64,000 nt of DNA from Bacillota bacterium (lineage in GTDB: Bacteria > Bacillota > Clostridia > Peptostreptococcales > Anaerovoracaceae), in contig JAFRZB010000015.1 in the NCBI GenBank assembly GCA_017442785.1, positions 1 to 64,000 on the forward strand, in the 5' to 3' direction. The position numbers were made by a program, and so were the translations under genes. Every line of letters starts with the position of its first letter. The first letter of the stretch is position 1. Shown here piece after piece: positions 49,151 through 57,604 of this stretch. The notes under the pieces are model-generated. The model ran no database searches. It saw nothing but the letters and a program-made list of their open reading frames with translations, and was not told the origin of the DNA.

Positions 49151-50461
49151 TTACATCGTAACGCCGAGTATTGTAAGGATGATGCCGCCGACCACTACGC
49201 CGATAAGGCATACTACCAGCTGGCCGGTAACAAGTCTCTTCGCCTGGGATTCGTCGCGGTTCATACCCATGAACACAGCGCCGCCGGTGCTGAACGGGGA
49301 CATTCCGGTAAAGTGAGCGCCCAGAACAGCAGCAAGGAAGAGTACCATAGCGTTCAGCGCTCCGCCGGAAGACTGTACCAGCTGCGGTACGATAGGAGCC
49401 ACCATCGGGAATACGACGGTGATGCCTCCGGAGAAGGAAGACAGGAACGCACCGAGCAGACACATGAAGAACGGCAGCAGCCAGTTGGGAATGGTAGCCG
49501 TGAGCCAGTCGGAGATGATCTTGATGGCGCCGGCCTTAACGCCTACGCTCATAAGCATGGATATACCGGCCAGAAGGAGAAGCGTGTTCCACGGGCACTT
49601 GTTGATGACCTCTCTGGGGTTGGCCAGCTTGAGGAAGTGAGCGATTATGAATCCTATAAGGCACAGCACCTGGATGTCGCAGAAGCCGGAAAGAGACTTC
49701 ATGAATGCTCCGCCTATCTTCCAGGTAACGAGCATGCCGGGTACTACAGCGAAGAATACCACAACGAGTATAAGGGTAAGTGTTCCCTTCTGTTCTCTTG
49801 TAAAGGGCGCGGGCTGCTCCATTCCGACGATCTCTTTTACTCTATAGCCCTTCCAGATGAAGAAGCAGAGGACCATAACAAGAATGGATATAACAACACT
49901 GAGTCCGAAGATGCTCCAGGTATAACCCATAGCATCCGCCTCATAACCGTTAGAAGCAATGGTGGATTCGATGATGGCTCCGGAAGCGCCCCAGCGGATG
50001 AATGAACCTGCGTTGCAGGAATAGCCAAGGGATGCGCAGATGAGCGGATCCACACCGGACGGAACTGCGATGGTGAAGCCCATTACAGCAAGGATAGCGC
50101 CAGCGGCCGGGGGTACGCAGCCGAGGATTCCGAGAGCGAAACCGATGACCATGAGCATGAATACGAGCATGTACGGTCTTTTTCTCGTCGCGTACAACAT
50201 CTTTTTAGCGATCGCTTCCATCGTGCCGTTTACTACACCTACGCCGAAGAACAGCGACAGTGACAGGACCTGGAAGAAAACGCTTGTCGGAAACATCGCG
50301 ATGACTTCTTTCACGCGAAGCTTCATGAAAAGCACGCCGATGATGAATGCGAACACCATGGCGGAGATGCCCATCTGCAGGTTGAACTTGTAGCTGAGGA
50401 AGATAGCCAGAGCTACGCCCACCAGACAGAGGATCACGATTGTGCCATTAACAGCTTCCAT
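49151..50461 (-). CDS. Ion-transporter-superfamily organic anion permease
   Basis: A 436-residue polytopic membrane protein with about 11-12 helices in two similar halves. The N-terminal half begins VNGTIVILCLVGVALAIFLSYKFNLQMGISAMVFAFIIG, and the second half ends with a helical hairpin FSGGITVVFPMVAPIVPQL and TGMSPFSTGGAVFMG. The pattern resembles MatC/DASS-type dicarboxylate carriers. Probably imports an organic acid used by the GRE pathway. I start at the ATG at 50461 with AGGAGG upstream; the longer frame to 50506 overlaps the activase. Substrate unknown. Confidence 0.75.
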   Translation of the reverse strand: MEAVNGTIVILCLVGVALAIFLSYKFNLQMGISAMVFAFIIGVLFMKLRVKEVIAMFPTSVFFQVLSLSLFFGVGVVNGTMEAIAKKMLYATRKRPYMLVFMLMVIGFALGILGCVPPAAGAILAVMGFTIAVPSGVDPLICASLGYSCNAGSFIRWGASGAIIESTIASNGYEADAMGYTWSIFGLSVVISILVMVLCFFIWKGYRVKEIVGMEQPAPFTREQKGTLTLILVVVFFAVVPGMLVTWKIGGAFMKSLSGFCDIQVLCLIGFIIAHFLKLANPREVINKCPWNTLLLLAGISMLMSVGVKAGAIKIISDWLTATIPNWLLPFFMCLLGAFLSSFSGGITVVFPMVAPIVPQLVQSSGGALNAMVLFLAAVLGAHFTGMSPFSTGGAVFMGMNRDESQAKRLVTGQLVVCLIGVVVGGIILTILGVTM

Positions 50462-50502
50462 TTTTAAAACCTCCTGGAATCGTAATGATGATTGCGCGGC
50501 CT

Positions 50503-51411
50503 TCAATGCATAGTGCAGTCAAGACCAGATTCAGTGAATATACGTTTATAACTCTCTTTCTGTTCTGCAGTGGGAGAGGAAACGTCTGTGAGCAGGTACG
50601 GCATGTCGAGCATCTTGTACTTGCCCAGGCCGAACCTGTGGTAAGGAAGAAGGTCCACGTGCAGCGACGGATCCAGATCCTTTACGAACCGGGCTGTTGC
50701 CGCAAGGTCTTCTTCCGAGTCGTTGTACCCCGGAATGACCGGGATGCGTATGAATATCTTTACCGGATACTCATGGATAAGCTTAAGATTCTGAAGTATC
50801 AGCTCATTGCCGAAGCCTGTGTATTCCCTGTGCTTTTCACTGTCCATGTGCTTAAGGTCGTAGAGCACAAGGTCCGTAAACGGCAGGACCTTTTTTATGT
50901 TCTCCGAGGGGAACTGTCCGCAGGTGTCAAGGGTAGTGTGTATCCCCTGCTCTTTACACCTTCTGAAGAGCTCCGCAACGAAGTCGGCCTGGAGCATGCA
51001 TTCTCCTCCGGAACAGGTGACCCCTCCGCCGGAGCTTTCGTAAAATCCTTTATCCTTCATGACTTCTTCAAAGACCTTATCTATGGTCTTCTCTTCACCG
51101 TAGAAGAACATGGCATGAGACGGGCAGACGTTTACGCAGGTGCCGCAGGAAACACATTTGCTGCGGTCTATGCTTACGGCGCCTTCCTTAACGCTGAGAG
51201 CTTCCTGAGGGCAGTTTCTGATGCAGTATCCGCATTTGACGCATATCGGCGCCCTGTGCGCCAGCTGCCTTGTTCCCTTCTGAGACTCGGGGTTGGCACA
51301 CCACAGGCACTTCAGGGGGCAGCCCTGGAGGAATACCGTAGTCCTCACTCCGGGGCCGTCCTCGGTTGAAAAATGCTGTATATTGAATACTTGTCCGGTT
51401 AGCTGAGACAT
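50503..51411 (-). CDS. Glycyl-radical enzyme activating enzyme
   Basis: A 302-residue radical SAM activase. The SAM cluster motif is C31-PLK-C35-LW-C38, preceded by HFSTEDGPGVRTTVFLQG. A ferredoxin-like insert with two further [4Fe-4S] sites follows (CVKCGYCIRNCPQ and CVSCGTCVNVCP, about 57-110), as in activases of non-PFL glycyl-radical enzymes. GGGVTCSGGECMLQ is the typical SAM-binding GGE region. It would install the glycyl radical on Gly796 of the neighbouring enzyme. AGGAGAAAAGG precedes the ATG, nine bases after the GRE stop. Confidence 0.93.
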   Translation of the reverse strand: MSQLTGQVFNIQHFSTEDGPGVRTTVFLQGCPLKCLWCANPESQKGTRQLAHRAPICVKCGYCIRNCPQEALSVKEGAVSIDRSKCVSCGTCVNVCPSHAMFFYGEEKTIDKVFEEVMKDKGFYESSGGGVTCSGGECMLQADFVAELFRRCKEQGIHTTLDTCGQFPSENIKKVLPFTDLVLYDLKHMDSEKHREYTGFGNELILQNLKLIHEYPVKIFIRIPVIPGYNDSEEDLAATARFVKDLDPSLHVDLLPYHRFGLGKYKMLDMPYLLTDVSSPTAEQKESYKRIFTESGLDCTMH

Positions 51412-51420
51412 CCTTTTCTC

Positions 51421-53883
51421 CTAGATAGCTTCGCTCGTTCTGGATATGATCTCGTTCCTGAGGCTCTTGGGCAGATCTACGAAGAATGCGCTGTATCCAG
51501 CGACGCGGACCATAAGGTTCGGGTGCTTTTCCGGGTGTTCGCTGGCTTCGACGAGCAGATCCTGGTCGATGATGTTGATCTGGACGTGGAATCCGCCGTG
51601 TGTGAAGTACTCCTCGAGCATGGCGCCCAGGTTCTTTATGTTTTCAGGATTGTTGAACAGCCTCTTGTCGAACTTCATGTTCATGAGAGCCGCGGTAGAG
51701 TTGTCGACGTGGACAGCCTTGGATGCGGAATTGAACACGCAGGTAGGACCGTGGGTGTCGCAGCCCTGGGAGGGCGAGCAGAAACCGTCAGCGATGGGTT
51801 CTCCGTCCTTGTGACCGCTGGGGAGCGGGCCTGTCCTCTTTCCGAAGGTAACGTGAGCCATGGCTCCGGACCTTCCGGCCCACAGCGGGGTTCCGAACGG
51901 GTTCTTTTCATTCCACATACGGTCCTGCAGCCATACTGAAAGATCCGTGAAGATCTGATCCGCGTAATCGTCGTCGTTTCCGTACTTAGGAGCAGCCTTG
52001 AGCATCGCTCTTTCATACTCGTAGCCCTCGAAGTTGTGATCCATTGCCTCTATGATGCGGTCAACGGTGAGCTTCCTGTCGTCGAATACGAGCTTCCTGA
52101 TAGCAGTGAGAGAATCCGCTGCGTCCTGCAGTCCGCGGTCAGCCACGTGATACAGGAAGGAGGGATACCTTACACCGCCAGCTCTGGCATCCATGCCCTT
52201 TTCGATGCAGTCACCCAGAAGAGCGGACAGATACGGGGTGTGGAAGCTGTTGATGTCTACGTATGCAGAGACTCTTGCTGCCTTTGCCATCATAGTGATG
52301 AGGTAGTCGAACTGAGCCTTGAAAGCATTTACGAAATCCTCGATGCTGCTGAAGTTCCTGGGATCTCCGGTGTGCGGTCCGATCTGAACGCCGGTCTTGG
52401 GGTCCCTGCCGTCGTACATCACGTACTCCATGATCTTTGCGAGGTTGATGTAGTTGATGCCAAGAGATCCGCCGTGCGTGGAATATCCGCCGATAAGTGA
52501 TCCCGCGCAGCCAAGAGCGCTCCAGTTGCGGGCGTCTTCTATGGTTATTCCCCTCTTAAGGAAGCCGGGGATACGAGTCTCGTCGCTCATGTAGGCGGGG
52601 TTGCCGTCTCCTCTGCGGACGTTTACTTCTATGGCTTTGTACCATACGCGCTTATCTATGTTCTTGTGATAGCGGACGTAGATAGGCGGCTGGGGCAGGT
52701 TGACCTGAGCCTGGCACTCAAGGATGAGATAGGACAGCTCGTTGGAAGCGTCCCTGCCGTCAGCGGTCTGACCGCAGATAGTGGTCGCCTGCAGAGTCGT
52801 GCCGGGGATGTTGTTCTTTTCGTAGTTGTTCTTAACTACGCAGATCTCGTTGATCTTTACAAGCACCAGCGCGAACAGTTCCGCTGCGTCCTGACGGGAG
52901 AGGCTGCCCTTAATGACATCTTTCTCGTACATCGGGTACAGATACTGGTCTATGCGGCTGGGAGACTCGGCCTGGAAGGAGCATTCCAGGTTCTCGCAAA
53001 GGTGGGTGAACCAGAATGACTGGCAGGCTTCGTGGAAGTTCCTGGCCGGCTTTGCCGGAACGTGCTCGCATACCTCGGCTATCTTAAGGAGCTCGGCCTT
53101 TCTGACAGGATCAGCCTCAGTCTCAGCCATCTGCTTTGCCAGCTCTGCGTGGCGCTTTGCAAATGTGATCGCGCCTTCCAGCGCGTAGATCACGCCAGTA
53201 TAGAAATTGTATTTTTCGTTGTCGGACTTCGGATCTGCCGTGAAATCCAGACTGTCTCTTAAGGTCCTTGCTTCTTCGATGATGCTTTCAAGTCCTCTGT
53301 CTATTACCCAGCCGTAGTTTACGTTCTTGGCTCCGGGAGGCATTCCGGCCTTTCCGCCGTTGATGAGGCCCGATCTGTCCCACTCTCTGATCCAGGGGAA
53401 CATGGAATCGTTGTTCTTGAGGACCTGGTCGGAAGTGGATCTGCCCTTCCAGTACTCCGCACACTCTTTAAGGATCTTTCTTTCTTCCAGGCTGATGGCT
53501 CCGGACTTGGTCTCGTCATAGTCAGTGGTAACGCCTTCGAAGCTCTTGAGCGCGTCGATGGCGACCTGGGGATTGTAATCCAGGCACGGAGATGCGCCTA
53601 AGAGATACTTGGACTGGGAGCCTACGATGAGCTCGCCTTCGTGGATGCTTACCGGATTCTTTTCCATGATAGCCTTGAAGAGCTTTCCTCTTCTGATGTC
53701 GAGCGGCTCACCGTCTGTTTCCTTCCAGGACTCGGTGACTATCTGTGCTCTTTCTACAGCGATATGCTCGACCGCTTCCTGACGGTCCTTGAGACGCTTT
53801 GCCACTCTCGGCGTGATGGCGTTGACTGCATCACATGCAGCAGTGTCTATCGGATTCTCGTAGATGGTCCTTACATTTTCCAT
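51421..53883 (-). CDS. Glycyl-radical enzyme with atypical active site
   Basis: An 820-residue PFL-like enzyme. The glycyl-radical loop is RVAGYS, with Gly796 near the C-terminus. The thiyl cysteine is Cys459 in NWSALGCAGSLIGGYSTHGGSLG. Most dehydratases, decarboxylases and C-N or C-S lyases of this family have Gly-Cys-Val-Glu there; the catalytic Glu is replaced by Gly461. Many other family segments are normal (SPSRIDQYLYPMYEKD; VHVDNSTAALMNMKFDKRLF). The ATG at 53883 has AAAGGAGC upstream; the longer frame to 53922 crosses the shared promoter element. It heads a six-gene operon. It is not a standard choline, glycerol, propanediol, isethionate or hydroxyproline lyase; the reaction is unknown. 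Confidence 0.9.
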   Translation of the reverse strand: MENVRTIYENPIDTAACDAVNAITPRVAKRLKDRQEAVEHIAVERAQIVTESWKETDGEPLDIRRGKLFKAIMEKNPVSIHEGELIVGSQSKYLLGASPCLDYNPQVAIDALKSFEGVTTDYDETKSGAISLEERKILKECAEYWKGRSTSDQVLKNNDSMFPWIREWDRSGLINGGKAGMPPGAKNVNYGWVIDRGLESIIEEARTLRDSLDFTADPKSDNEKYNFYTGVIYALEGAITFAKRHAELAKQMAETEADPVRKAELLKIAEVCEHVPAKPARNFHEACQSFWFTHLCENLECSFQAESPSRIDQYLYPMYEKDVIKGSLSRQDAAELFALVLVKINEICVVKNNYEKNNIPGTTLQATTICGQTADGRDASNELSYLILECQAQVNLPQPPIYVRYHKNIDKRVWYKAIEVNVRRGDGNPAYMSDETRIPGFLKRGITIEDARNWSALGCAGSLIGGYSTHGGSLGINYINLAKIMEYVMYDGRDPKTGVQIGPHTGDPRNFSSIEDFVNAFKAQFDYLITMMAKAARVSAYVDINSFHTPYLSALLGDCIEKGMDARAGGVRYPSFLYHVADRGLQDAADSLTAIRKLVFDDRKLTVDRIIEAMDHNFEGYEYERAMLKAAPKYGNDDDYADQIFTDLSVWLQDRMWNEKNPFGTPLWAGRSGAMAHVTFGKRTGPLPSGHKDGEPIADGFCSPSQGCDTHGPTCVFNSASKAVHVDNSTAALMNMKFDKRLFNNPENIKNLGAMLEEYFTHGGFHVQINIIDQDLLVEASEHPEKHPNLMVRVAGYSAFFVDLPKSLRNEIISRTSEAI

Positions 53884-53906
53884 TTTTATGCTCCTTTCCT
53901 TGAGAT

Positions 53907-53930
53907 ACGGAATTATTACCAAACTGCAAA
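53907..53930. promoter_or_regulatory. Bipartite element shared with PocR/AraC-RACE promoter (0-bp spacing)
   Basis: ACGGAATTATTAC (53907-53919) directly joins CAAACTGCAAA (53920-53930), 24-47 bp upstream of the GRE start codon. The same two blocks lie 22 bp apart at 43858-43903. Both GRE and the PocR/AraC gene are transcribed from the same side of the element. Confidence 0.55.
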
Positions 53931-54032
53931 TATATTATTACTCAAGAGGGATGGATATCAAAATCCAAGATGCTGTATATATTTCCAATATAAAAATCAA
54001 TACGTCAAATGGGCCCAATTTTCGGCATAATG

Positions 54033-54149
54033 ATGATCATTTAGTAAATCTATAGCAGAGTTTTTCTCCTTGATCATCCGGATGCAGTCAGCATTGATTT
54101 TCATAACGGAAATGTTATAATGATCATGAAGATCTATCCCCGCGATCAT
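54033..54149. repeat. Four GATCAT sites upstream of lysR
   Basis: GATCAT occurs at 54035-54040, 54072-54077, 54122-54127 and 54144-54149; two copies sit in the 8-bp palindrome ATGATCAT (54033-54040, 54120-54127). This is the 295-bp divergent region between the GRE operon and the LysR gene. They are candidate binding sites for the LysR protein. Confidence 0.4.
54094..54121 (+). promoter_or_regulatory. lysR-type gene promoter
   Basis: TTGATT (54094-54099) and perfect TATAAT (54116-54121) are 16 bp apart, 58 bp upstream of the ATG. One ATGATCAT palindrome overlaps the -10, which fits autoregulation. Confidence 0.6.
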
Positions 54150-54178
54150 GATGAGAATATCCAAAGAAGAGGTACGCA

Positions 54179-55111
54179 ATGACTACTGAAGAGATAGCCC
54201 TTATCTGTGAGCTTCCCAATTACACAAGCTTTCTTGATGCATCGTATTACCTGCCCTATTCACCGTCTGTCATCACCAAATACGTCTGCAGCGTTGAAGA
54301 AGAATTGGGAATAAAACTGTTCATACGCAGCAATAAATCCAGGACTCTTCAATTGTCAGATGAAGGGAAGGTCCTGATCGAATCATTCAACCGTGTAAAT
54401 GACGACTGGTCCTACCTGAAAAAGCAGGTCGAGGACATAAAGACTGCAGAGCACCACAGCATTCGTATAGGGTCTCAGCCAAGATTCGGCAATATACATG
54501 AGCAGAAGATAATCACGGAATTCCTGTTCTGCAGCCCTCTGGCACAGGTCAGCATGACAAAATCCCCGGCTGACGAGCTTATCAGGAATCTGGTCGCGGG
54601 AAAGCTCGATGCGGCCTTCATAACCTTTAACAAGTCTCTTGATCTTGACGATTATTTTGCGGCGCACGGAGATAAGATCCTTGCAATCCACATAGCAAGT
54701 GAAAACGAGATGTATACGGGGATCTCCGAGAAATACTTCAGAGGGCAAAATGAGGTGTGCCTTAATGATCTGAAAGATTTTACATTCGCGTTTCCTTTTC
54801 CCAACGAAAACGATATTCAGAGCGCTCGTGCCGCTCAGTCCTGGAAGTCGATAGCGGCAGAAAAAGGCATCGAGCTTAAATATATAAACCTTCAGGGATA
54901 TGACAGCACGGTCTTTGAGATGGCCAGACAGAAAAAAATAGCCGTTACCACGACACGCGTGCCTTCGGCCAGTTATGAGGGTGTTAAATTCGTTAAGATA
55001 TCAGACTGGACCGGAGGAACCAATCTTTACTTCCTGCACTGCCCGTCCAACAGGCACCCTGCCATAAGACAGCTCAAGCAGTGCGTGGAGGATTATCGGG
55101 ATTCCCTGTAG
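54179..55111 (+). CDS. LysR-family transcriptional regulator
   Basis: A 310-residue LysR-type regulator. The winged helix-turn-helix is at residues 1-60 (SFLDASYYLPYSPSVITKYVCSVEEELGIKLFIRSNKSRTLQLSDEGKVLIESF) and the rest is the two-lobed ligand-binding domain (RIGSQPRFGNIHEQKIITEF; LVAGKLDAAFITFNKS). It is divergent from the GRE operon across a 295-bp region, the classic position for a LysR activator of its neighbour. Its end overlaps the small Feo-associated gene by 19 bp in convergent orientation. Codon use looks more AT-rich than the housekeeping genes. Confidence 0.85.
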   Translation: MTTEEIALICELPNYTSFLDASYYLPYSPSVITKYVCSVEEELGIKLFIRSNKSRTLQLSDEGKVLIESFNRVNDDWSYLKKQVEDIKTAEHHSIRIGSQPRFGNIHEQKIITEFLFCSPLAQVSMTKSPADELIRNLVAGKLDAAFITFNKSLDLDDYFAAHGDKILAIHIASENEMYTGISEKYFRGQNEVCLNDLKDFTFAFPFPNENDIQSARAAQSWKSIAAEKGIELKYINLQGYDSTVFEMARQKKIAVTTTRVPSASYEGVKFVKISDWTGGTNLYFLHCPSNRHPAIRQLKQCVEDYRDSL

Positions 55112-55242
55112 CTGCAGTCCTTTTCGCAGTCCCGGCAGCCGCAGCTGCAGCCGCCGTTCTTCTTCATCTTGATGACTTTTCTTATCGCTGATGCAAAGCA
55201 GAGGACTATCGCAGCTATCAGGATAATATCTATAAGATCCAT
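55093..55242 (-). CDS. FeoB-associated Cys-rich membrane protein
   Basis: A 49-residue protein read directly from the sequence: a membrane helix (DLIDIILIAAIVLCFASAIRK, positions 2-22) followed by a basic stretch and a cysteine-rich tail with C-S-C-G-C-R-D-C and a fifth C (residues 32-43). This is the typical form of small Cys-rich proteins encoded next to feoB, thought to help iron transfer. AGGAGG lies six bases before the ATG and directly after the feoB stop. Its 3' end overlaps lysR by 19 bp. Confidence 0.8.
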   Translation of the reverse strand: MDLIDIILIAAIVLCFASAIRKVIKMKKNGGCSCGCRDCEKDCSYRESR

Positions 55243-55251
55243 ACAGCCCTC

Positions 55252-57603
55252 CTATCCCAGGCCTAAGGCCATGCCTATCAGTCTTACTATGAGCGCCGCC
55301 GCCCAGGCCACCGCGCACTGCCAGATGACCACGTACAAAGCGCTCTTCCTGCCGAGCTCCCTCCTGATGGATGCTATCGCAGCCACGCATGGAGTATAGA
55401 GCAGGCTGAATGCCAGAAGCGATGCCGCTGCAAGAGGCGACATCACCGAGGATACCCCGCCCTGCGCTCCGAACAGCACCTCGAGCACGGACACCACGCT
55501 CTCCTTTGCCATAAATCCGCTTATAAGTGACGTCACTATCTGCCAGCTGCCAAGGCCCAGAGGCCTGAAGACCGGAGCAAGGATCCCGGCTATAGCTGCA
55601 AGTATGCTCTGTCCCGGATCTTCCACCAGATCGAACCTGAAATCGAAGCTCTTGAGGAACCAGACCACGATAGAAGCTATGAGTATCACCGAGAACGCCC
55701 TCTGCAAAAAGTCCTTGGCCTTCTCCCAGAGGAGCTGCAGTACGTTCTTTGCGCTCGGTATGCGGTAATTGGGCAGTTCCATAACGAAAGGCACGGCCTC
55801 CCCTTTGAACCAGGTCTTTTTATAGAGCAAAGCCACAAGTATGCCCACGATTATGCCGCCCAGGTACAGGCATATCATCACGAGAGCCTTGTACCTTGCA
55901 AAGAACGCGTTTACGAAGAAAGCGTAGATCGGGAGCTTTGCGGTGCAGCTCATGAAAGGCGTAAGGAGTATAGTCATCCTGCGGTCCCGCTCGCTCGGAA
56001 GCGTCCTTGAGGACATCACCGCGGGCACCGTGCAGCCGAAGCCTATAAGCAGCGGCACTATGCTGCGCCCGGAAAGGCCCAGCTTTCTCAGGAGCTTATC
56101 CATGAAGAAAGCCACACGGGCTATGTAGCCGCTGTCCTCCAGAAGAGACAGGAAGAAGAACATAGTCACTATAATGGGAAGGAAACTCAGGACGCTGCCC
56201 ACGCCTTCGAAGATGCCGCCTATTATAAGCCCGTGCAGTATCTCGTTGACGCCTCCTGCAGTAAGGGCGTTGTCCACCACCACCGTAAGGGCATCCACTC
56301 CCCTTGCCAGAATATCCTGAAGGAAGGCTCCTATGACTCCGAACGTCAGGAAGAACACCAGGCCCATGACGATGATGAACACCGGTATGGCTGTGTACTT
56401 TCCGGTAAGCAGGCTGTCGAGCTTCCTGCTCCTTGCGTGTTCCTTATTCTCGCGGGGCTTTATGACGCAGGCGCTGCAGACGTTCATTATGAAGGAAAAG
56501 CGCATGTCCGCCATGGCGGCGCTGCGGTCCAGGCCCCTCTCCTTTTCCATCTGGAGCGTGATGTGCTCCAGCATCTCCTTCTCGTTCTGATCAAGGCCCA
56601 GCTGATCAATTATCAGCTGATCCCCTTCTATCACCTTGGACGCGGCAAAGCGCACCGGAAGACCGGCGGCCTTCGCGTGGTCGTCTATGAGGTGTATGAC
56701 GGCGTGCAGGCACCTGTGCACTGCTCCGCCGTGGTCGCTCTCATCGCAGAAATCCTGCCTTGCGGGGCGCTCCTGATATTTGGCTATGTGCACGGCGTGT
56801 TCCACAAGTTCGCTTATGCCCTGGTTCCTGATGGCCGCGATAGGCACCACCGGGACTCCCAGCATGGACTCCATGGTGTTCACGTCTATGGAACCTCCGT
56901 TGCCCGTCACCTCGTCCATCATGTTCAGGGCTATCACCATCGGTATGCCCATTTCAAGGAGCTGGATGGTAAGGTAGAGGTTCCTCTCTATGTTGGTGGC
57001 GTCGACGATGTTTATTATCGCCCTGGGCTTTTCCTTAAGGACGAAGTCCCTTGATACCAGCTCCTCGCTGGAATACGGGGACATGGAGTATATGCCCGGA
57101 AGGTCGGTTATGAGGGTATCGTCCTGCCCTATGATAGCGCCGTCCTTCCTGTCCACGGTGACTCCCGGGAAGTTCCCCACGTGCTGCCTGGAACCGGTAA
57201 GCTGGTTGAACAGGGTGGTCTTCCCGCTGTTCTGGTTACCCACAAGGGCAAAGGTAAGGGTCGTACCCTCCGGAAGAGGATCTCCGCTGCCCTTGGGATG
57301 GAACCTTCCTCCTTCTCCGAGGCCCGGGTGCTCGTTCTTCCTGTCTGGGGTGCGGACCGCGCCGGAAGAAGAGCTTGCCTCGCACGGCTCCACGCCTATC
57401 TCCGCGGCGTCGTCCAGCCTTAAGGTGAGCTCGTAGCCGTGGATCATTATCTCCACGGGGTCCCCCATCGGGGCGTATTTAACGACAGTAACTTCCGCGC
57501 CGGGTATTATGCCCATGTCCAGGAAATGCTGGCGCAGAGCGCCGCTCCCCCCTACGGAAGTTACGGATGCAGTATTCCCTATTTTAAGGTCTTTAAGTGT
57601 CAT
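55252..57603 (-). CDS. feoB: FeoA-FeoB fusion ferrous iron transporter
   Basis: A 783-residue ferrous iron importer. Residues 1-75 are a FeoA SH3-like domain (MTLKDLKIGNTASVTSVGGSGALRQHFLDMG). A linker leads to the FeoB G-domain with G1 GNQNSGKT (122-129) and G3 DLPGIYSMSPYSSEE, then a four-helix GDI region, and the membrane part with two Gate motifs (GLSGRSIVPLLIGFGCTVPAVMSSR; VMSPLAAASLLAFSLLYTPCVAAIASI). Fusion of FeoA to FeoB is found in many Clostridia. It starts one base after the glpK stop and is followed by the small Cys-rich Feo protein. Confidence 0.94.
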   Translation of the reverse strand: MTLKDLKIGNTASVTSVGGSGALRQHFLDMGIIPGAEVTVVKYAPMGDPVEIMIHGYELTLRLDDAAEIGVEPCEASSSSGAVRTPDRKNEHPGLGEGGRFHPKGSGDPLPEGTTLTFALVGNQNSGKTTLFNQLTGSRQHVGNFPGVTVDRKDGAIIGQDDTLITDLPGIYSMSPYSSEELVSRDFVLKEKPRAIINIVDATNIERNLYLTIQLLEMGIPMVIALNMMDEVTGNGGSIDVNTMESMLGVPVVPIAAIRNQGISELVEHAVHIAKYQERPARQDFCDESDHGGAVHRCLHAVIHLIDDHAKAAGLPVRFAASKVIEGDQLIIDQLGLDQNEKEMLEHITLQMEKERGLDRSAAMADMRFSFIMNVCSACVIKPRENKEHARSRKLDSLLTGKYTAIPVFIIVMGLVFFLTFGVIGAFLQDILARGVDALTVVVDNALTAGGVNEILHGLIIGGIFEGVGSVLSFLPIIVTMFFFLSLLEDSGYIARVAFFMDKLLRKLGLSGRSIVPLLIGFGCTVPAVMSSRTLPSERDRRMTILLTPFMSCTAKLPIYAFFVNAFFARYKALVMICLYLGGIIVGILVALLYKKTWFKGEAVPFVMELPNYRIPSAKNVLQLLWEKAKDFLQRAFSVILIASIVVWFLKSFDFRFDLVEDPGQSILAAIAGILAPVFRPLGLGSWQIVTSLISGFMAKESVVSVLEVLFGAQGGVSSVMSPLAAASLLAFSLLYTPCVAAIASIRRELGRKSALYVVIWQCAVAWAAALIVRLIGMALGLG

Positions 57604-57604
57604 T

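Noticed and set aside
51421..53883. Annotation of the glycyl-radical enzyme as choline TMA-lyase, glycerol/propanediol dehydratase or hydroxyproline dehydratase
   Set aside because: The Gly-Cys-Val-Glu type motif is missing (GCAGS), and no microcompartment, alcohol dehydrogenase or other matching partner gene is present.
46965..53883. Shared MENVRT N-terminus of the dehydrogenase and the glycyl-radical enzyme as a targeting signal
   Set aside because: Six identical residues at two start codons in one operon are curious, but the dehydrogenase segment is part of its Rossmann strand and the codons differ, so coincidence is likely.
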